Source: Nocardioides jiangsuensis
GTDB taxonomy: Bacteria; Actinomycetota; Actinomycetes; Propionibacteriales; Nocardioidaceae
DNA: 64,000 bases
Direction: 5' to 3'
Assembly (NCBI RefSeq): GCF_019679455.1
Contig: NZ_JAIEZQ010000002.1
Location: forward strand, 1,178,001 to 1,242,000
The position numbers were made by a program, and so were the translations under genes. Positions 60,519 through 64,000 of the stretch are shown piece by piece. The stretch's first letter is position 1; each line of letters opens with the position of its first letter. Below the pieces are notes generated by a model. It saw only the letters and a list, made by a program, of their open reading frames with translations, was not told where the DNA came from and searched no databases.

Positions 60519-61562
60519 ATGGCAGGTCTCGTCGACCGCGCGGACGACTACCAGCGACGCCACCGCGTCGTGGGGGCCCCGTTGGCCGTGGTCTACAAGT
60601 TCTTCGACGACCAGGGCAACTACCTGGCCGCGATCATCACCTACTACTCCTTCGTCGCGATCTTCCCGCTGCTGCTGATCGCGTCGTCTGTGCTCGGCTT
60701 CGTGCTCCAGGGCAACGAGGAGCTCGAGCGGGACATCCTGTCCTCGGCGCTCAGCCAGTTCCCGATCGTCGGCACCCAGCTCGGCCGGCCCGAAGGACTC
60801 CAGGGCAGCACGTCGGCCGTGGTGGTCGGCTCGCTCGCCGCGCTGTACGGCGTCGTGGGTCTGGGGCAGGCGGCGCAGAACGTGGTCAACGCGGCCTGGG
60901 CGGTGCCGCGCAACAGCCGGCTGAACCCGGTGGTGAGCCGGGTGCGCAGCTTCCTCCTGCTCGTCCTGGCCGGCTTCGCGGTCCTCGCCGTGGCACTGCT
61001 GTCGAGCGTGGCCAGCCACCTGGAGGTCTTCGGCACCGACGTGGACCTGAGCGTGCGGCTGGTCTTCCGGGTGGCCGCGGTGGCACTCAGCGCCCTCGTG
61101 CTCGCGCTGATGATGAGCCACGCCACCGCGGAGCACCACCCGCTGCGCGTCGTCCTCCCCGGGGCGGTGGCGATGGCGCTGATGTGGCAGCTGCTCCAGG
61201 TCCTCGGCGGCATCTACGTCGCCCGGGTGCTGAGCAGGGCGAGCGACATGAACGGCGTCTTCGCCCTGGTCCTCGGCCTGGTCGCCCTGCTCTACGTGGC
61301 GGCGGTGATGGCGGTGCTCGGCATCGAGATCAACGTGGTGCTCGCCAAGCGGCTCTACCCGCGCTCGCTGCTCACCCCGTTCACCGACGACGTCGACCTC
61401 ACCGAGGCCGACCGGCGGGTCTACACCGACGCCGCGAAGAGCACCCGCCACAAGGGCTTCGAGCACGTGTCGGTCACCTTCGCCAAGGACACCGCCGGCC
61501 CCGAGGGCGACGCGGGGGCGGAGGGCACGGGCGACCCCGAGGCGACCGACGCCGCCAGGTGA
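60519..61562 (+). CDS. YihY/BrkB-family membrane protein
   Basis: 347 residues from the ATG at 60519. About six helices, with the family landmarks NYLAAIITYYSFVAIFPLLL, ALYGVVGLGQAAQNVVNAAW and MALMWQLLQVLGGIYVARVL. The C-terminus is polar and acidic. The family is widespread; it has been called BrkB or tRNA-processing ribonuclease BN in error, and its role is uncertain. The 3' 142 bases overlap the convergent PAP2 gene. Confidence 0.87.
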   Translation: MAGLVDRADDYQRRHRVVGAPLAVVYKFFDDQGNYLAAIITYYSFVAIFPLLLIASSVLGFVLQGNEELERDILSSALSQFPIVGTQLGRPEGLQGSTSAVVVGSLAALYGVVGLGQAAQNVVNAAWAVPRNSRLNPVVSRVRSFLLLVLAGFAVLAVALLSSVASHLEVFGTDVDLSVRLVFRVAAVALSALVLALMMSHATAEHHPLRVVLPGAVAMALMWQLLQVLGGIYVARVLSRASDMNGVFALVLGLVALLYVAAVMAVLGIEINVVLAKRLYPRSLLTPFTDDVDLTEADRRVYTDAAKSTRHKGFEHVSVTFAKDTAGPEGDAGAEGTGDPEATDAAR

Positions 61563-62119
61563 CCGAGCGTCCGGCCCTCCGCGAGGTGATGGACCACGGC
61601 GCCGACGCCCGCCCCGATCGTGGCGCCGGCGACCACGTCCCCGGGGAAGTGCACCCCGGTGTGCACCCGTGAGTAGGCGACGACGGTGGCGAGCGCGCGG
61701 AGGGCCGAGTCCAGCTGGGGTACGGCGGTCCCCACGGCCGTGGAGAACGCGAACGCGGAGGCGGCGTGGCCCGACGGGTACGACGCCGACCGCGGCATCG
61801 TGACGACGTGGGTGCGGACGGTCTCGAGGCGCAGCGGCCGCTCCCGCCGGAACACCGGCTTCACCGCGAGGTTCACGATGGCCGAGGTGGCTCCGAGCGC
61901 CGCGAGACCGGTGAGCGCGGCGCGACGTGGCCGCTCGCCGAGCAGGCTCATCCCCAGCGCGATCGAGACCCAGAGCCGCGAGTGGTCGGCGGCGTGCGAG
62001 ATCCGGGCGAGGGCGTGGTCGAGGGTCGGCGAGGGCGTCGCGTGCACGGCGTCGTACACCGCGCGGTCCAGGACGACGAGCTCCCGGCCCGCCTGCCGGA
62101 GCGTCTCGGCCGCGCTCAC
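61421..62119 (-). CDS. PAP2-family membrane phosphatase
   Basis: 232 residues from a GTG overlapping the diacylglycerol-kinase-like stop (GTGA). The phosphatase motifs are KPVFRRERP, YPSGHAASAF and YSRVHTGVHFPGDVVAG, the three conserved blocks of the PAP2 family, with hydrophobic helices between. It probably dephosphorylates a lipid phosphate such as phosphatidate or an undecaprenyl phosphate. The last 47 codons run antisense through the YihY gene; an earlier stop is not present. Confidence 0.82.
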   Translation of the reverse strand: MSAAETLRQAGRELVVLDRAVYDAVHATPSPTLDHALARISHAADHSRLWVSIALGMSLLGERPRRAALTGLAALGATSAIVNLAVKPVFRRERPLRLETVRTHVVTMPRSASYPSGHAASAFAFSTAVGTAVPQLDSALRALATVVAYSRVHTGVHFPGDVVAGATIGAGVGAVVHHLAEGRTLGHLAASVASGSPVPSAPASPSGPAVSLAKVTDTCSKPLWRVLFAASV

Positions 62120-63447
62120 CGAACCGACCGCCGGGAGGAGAACGACGCGAGCTCGCGGAGCCGGACCCAGCTCCACGGGGGGCGGTGCCGGGGCACACCC
62201 GGGCGGTCGCGGGGCACCCGGACCCGGAGCGCCCGGGGGCGCACCGTGCAGCGCACCGGGGTCGGCAGGACGAGCGCCTCGCCGTCGACGGCGACCGGGA
62301 TCTGCGGGGTGTCCGCCTCGACGACGACCTCCGCGGCCGCCACCGAGATCAGTCCGCGGTCGCTGCCGCCGCGCAGCAGACCGACCGCGTGCACGGCGTT
62401 GTCGACGGTGACCGCGACCATGCCGAGCAGCCCACCGTCGAGCCGGGCCCGGCGCCCCATCCCGGCCACGTCGCCCAGGCCGTACGGGTTGTCGCTGACC
62501 AGCACTGCCTGGGGTTGCTCCACGACGACCCCGTCCGCGCGCGCGGTGAGGCGGGGCTCGGCGTGCGCGCTGATCAGGTCGGGGAGGATCCGCAGCGTCG
62601 TCCGCCTCTTGTCGTCGCGGTACGCCGGGCTCTGCACCACCGTGGCGTACGCGCCGAACGACGCGTTGTTCACGAAGGTGCGGCCACCGACCGTGCCGAG
62701 GTCCACGTGCAGCTCGACGGCGTCCTCGGTGAGCGCGGCCAGGCACGTGGACGGGTCGTCGCGGTCGAGCCCGAGGTCGAGCGCGAAGTGGTTCCGGGTG
62801 CCGGCACTGACCACGAGGAAGGGCAGGTCGTGCTCGGCGGCCACGCCGGCGACGAGCGCCTGCGTGCCGTCCCCGCCGGCGACCCCGAGCAGGTCCGCGC
62901 CCCGGGCCACGGCGTCCTCGGCGAGGGTCCGTACGTCGACCGAGTCCGGCCCGAGCAGGGCGACCTCGGCGCCCAGCGCCTCGGCCTTCTCCTTCAGCCC
63001 GAAGCGACCGACCTTTCCGCCGCCCGAGCGGGGGTTCATGATCAGGAACGAGCGACGCGGCGGCGGGACCACGTGCTCCGGCATCGGGGTCTGCCGGTTG
63101 TCCGGCGCGAGCGCGGCCCGTCCGGCGAGGACGACACCCGCCAGCAGGGCGAGCAGGACGACCGTCAGCACGAGCAGGCCGGCCGCGACGAAGATCGCGA
63201 TGACGACCAGCGGCGTGAGGACGATGAGCGCCAGGGCCAGCCAGCGCACCAGCCCGCGGCGGGAGAGGAACCAGTACGTCGCCGCGACGACCACGACCAG
63301 GCCGAGGGCCGCAGCGAGGAGCAGGCGACCGTCCGCGCGCGAGGTGAACGCGAGGAGCAGCGCGAGCGAGACACCGAGGAGCGCGAAGACAAGCCGTGCC
63401 AGCCATCGCTGACGGGACAGTCCCTCGCGCTCGGACCGCAGGGTCAA
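62116..63447 (-). CDS. Diacylglycerol kinase-like lipid kinase with membrane N-terminus
   Basis: 443 residues. About 110 residues at the N-terminus form four hydrophobic helices. The catalytic domain has SFLIMNPRSGGGKVGRFG, GVAGGDGTQALVAGVA and VVSAGTRNHFALDLGLDRDD, matching the GGDGT motif of DAGK/YegS kinases. It would phosphorylate a lipid such as diacylglycerol, and the following PAP2 gene could reverse the reaction. Overlaps both neighbours by 4 bases. Confidence 0.85.
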   Translation of the reverse strand: MTLRSEREGLSRQRWLARLVFALLGVSLALLLAFTSRADGRLLLAAALGLVVVVAATYWFLSRRGLVRWLALALIVLTPLVVIAIFVAAGLLVLTVVLLALLAGVVLAGRAALAPDNRQTPMPEHVVPPPRRSFLIMNPRSGGGKVGRFGLKEKAEALGAEVALLGPDSVDVRTLAEDAVARGADLLGVAGGDGTQALVAGVAAEHDLPFLVVSAGTRNHFALDLGLDRDDPSTCLAALTEDAVELHVDLGTVGGRTFVNNASFGAYATVVQSPAYRDDKRRTTLRILPDLISAHAEPRLTARADGVVVEQPQAVLVSDNPYGLGDVAGMGRRARLDGGLLGMVAVTVDNAVHAVGLLRGGSDRGLISVAAAEVVVEADTPQIPVAVDGEALVLPTPVRCTVRPRALRVRVPRDRPGVPRHRPPWSWVRLRELASFSSRRSVR

Positions 63448-63731
63448 GGCGTGACTGCGGCCGCGGCGTCCTGGGTCGACGTCGCCTCACGCCCGGCCGC
63501 CGGGTGCGAGGTGGACCAGGTGAACTCGACCTCGACCTCGACCTCGTCACCCTCGACCTCGACCTCGAACTCCGCCTGGACCCGGTCCGGGATGTGCAGG
63601 TCGACGGTGGCGCGGCCGAGCGGCAGCTGCGCGTGCCCGCCCTTCGCGAACGCCTCGGACAGCGCCTTGAGCCAGACCGCCGCCTCCTCCCGGGACAACG
63701 ACTGCTTGCGCTCCAGCTTGACGTCAGACAT
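63444..63731 (-). CDS. Amphi-Trp domain-containing small protein
   Basis: 95 residues from the ATG at 63731 (an upstream ATG at 63749 is less likely). KLERKQSLSREEAAVWLKAL, AQLPLGRATVDLHIPDRVQA and VEVEVEFTWS follow the amphi-Trp domain pattern. A tandem run of CTCGAC-like hexamers (about 63527-63568) encodes the alternating Val-Glu strand. Function of the domain is not known. Cotranscribed with the lipid kinase. 63732-63954 holds only the spacing to the divergent last gene. Confidence 0.75.
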   Translation of the reverse strand: MSDVKLERKQSLSREEAAVWLKALSEAFAKGGHAQLPLGRATVDLHIPDRVQAEFEVEVEGDEVEVEVEFTWSTSHPAAGREATSTQDAAAAVTP

Positions 63732-63954
63732 CCTCGCGATCCTCTCCACGTCGGAGGGCAGCGGCGGGCCTCACCACGAAGCCCGACCACCGGCTGCCCG
63801 ACCGTCCTTGCTCACCCTGCGGGGAGCGGCGGAGCCGCGCATCACCTCGCCGGGATGAAGTCGGCGCCGCGCCAGGGCCGGGCGCCGTCACCCGGGCGCG
63901 CCGGGTCGGGCCGATCGGGGCACGCGGCGCGCGGCCGGGTGGCAGCATGACCTC

Positions 63955-64000
63955 ATGAGCGAGCCGCTCCTGACGCCGGCCCTCGAGTCCGGCGGCACCG
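63955..64000 (+). CDS. Start of a gene running off the right edge
   Basis: An ATG at 63955 opens a frame (MSEPLLTPALESGGT) that continues past 64000. It is divergent from the amphi-Trp gene. Too short to identify; a short upstream ATG at 63947 stops after three codons. Confidence 0.35.
   Translation, partial: MSEPLLTPALESGGT

Noticed and set aside
61927-63858. 643-codon plus-strand open frame
   Set aside because: Antisense to the DAGK-like gene with its GGDGT motif; no domains in the translation.
1-64000. CRISPR arrays, rRNA, tRNA, insertion sequences, integrases
   Set aside because: No regularly spaced repeats, no tRNA-like cloverleaf arms and no transposase or integrase motifs were noticed; short tRNAs could be missed without a search.

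Overview
The window is high-GC DNA from an actinomycete, most likely Nocardioides or another member of the Nocardioidaceae. The clues are a mycothiol-dependent maleylpyruvate isomerase, a DUF222/13E12-type HNH protein with a LexA-like box, many GTG starts, 4-base start/stop overlaps and strong G/C bias at third codon positions. The genus is an inference; no rRNA or tRNA gene was seen.

Positions 1-16.8 kb look like an accessory (defence or stress) island. An operon running off the left edge encodes a coiled-coil membrane protein and a single-pass MotB/TolR-like protein, followed by a von Willebrand A protein, a PP2C phosphatase and two paralogous kinase-like proteins. The last four resemble the TerY-P phosphosignalling triad, here with a second kinase and joined to a channel-like membrane pair. 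Convergent to it are a LIM/DA1-like zinc peptidase and an alpha/beta hydrolase with a Gly/Ala-rich hydrophobic segment. Next come a 53-residue Cys/His protein, a HelD-like helicase and a 1826-residue superfamily 1 helicase with a Vsr-like nuclease domain, the last two translationally coupled.

Positions 16.8-23.1 kb hold a gentisate-pathway operon: 3-hydroxybenzoate 6-hydroxylase, maleylpyruvate isomerase, fumarylpyruvate hydrolase, gentisate 1,2-dioxygenase and an aromatic acid importer. A divergent IclR regulator faces it across a perfect inverted repeat. Positions 23.3-28.4 kb carry a BMP-type nucleoside ABC importer plus a cytosine deaminase, probably for nucleobase salvage. Positions 28.5-35.7 kb carry an HhH endonuclease-like gene, a glycogen-debranching-type glucosidase, a divergent LacI regulator with two operators, and an oligosaccharide ABC importer. 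Positions 35.9-46.5 kb carry an HNH protein, a second deaminase and recC-recB-recD; recB contains an in-frame 87-bp tandem duplication.

Positions 48-58.7 kb hold an ethanolamine-utilisation bacterial microcompartment locus: permease, EutN vertex protein, EutA reactivase, EutBC lyase, EutL, EutE aldehyde dehydrogenase, a hexameric shell protein, EutQ-like, EutJ, a tandem-BMC protein and a small protein with a EutQ-like N-terminus. EutC, EutE and that last protein each carry an encapsulation-peptide-like helix. No alcohol dehydrogenase, phosphotransacetylase or cobalamin adenosyltransferase is present. Convergent to it are a ThiS/MoaD-like protein and an acetamidase/formamidase-family protein with an inserted four-Cys motif. 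The right end has a YihY/BrkB membrane protein and an overlapping set of PAP2 phosphatase, diacylglycerol-kinase-like and amphi-Trp genes; the last gene runs off the edge.
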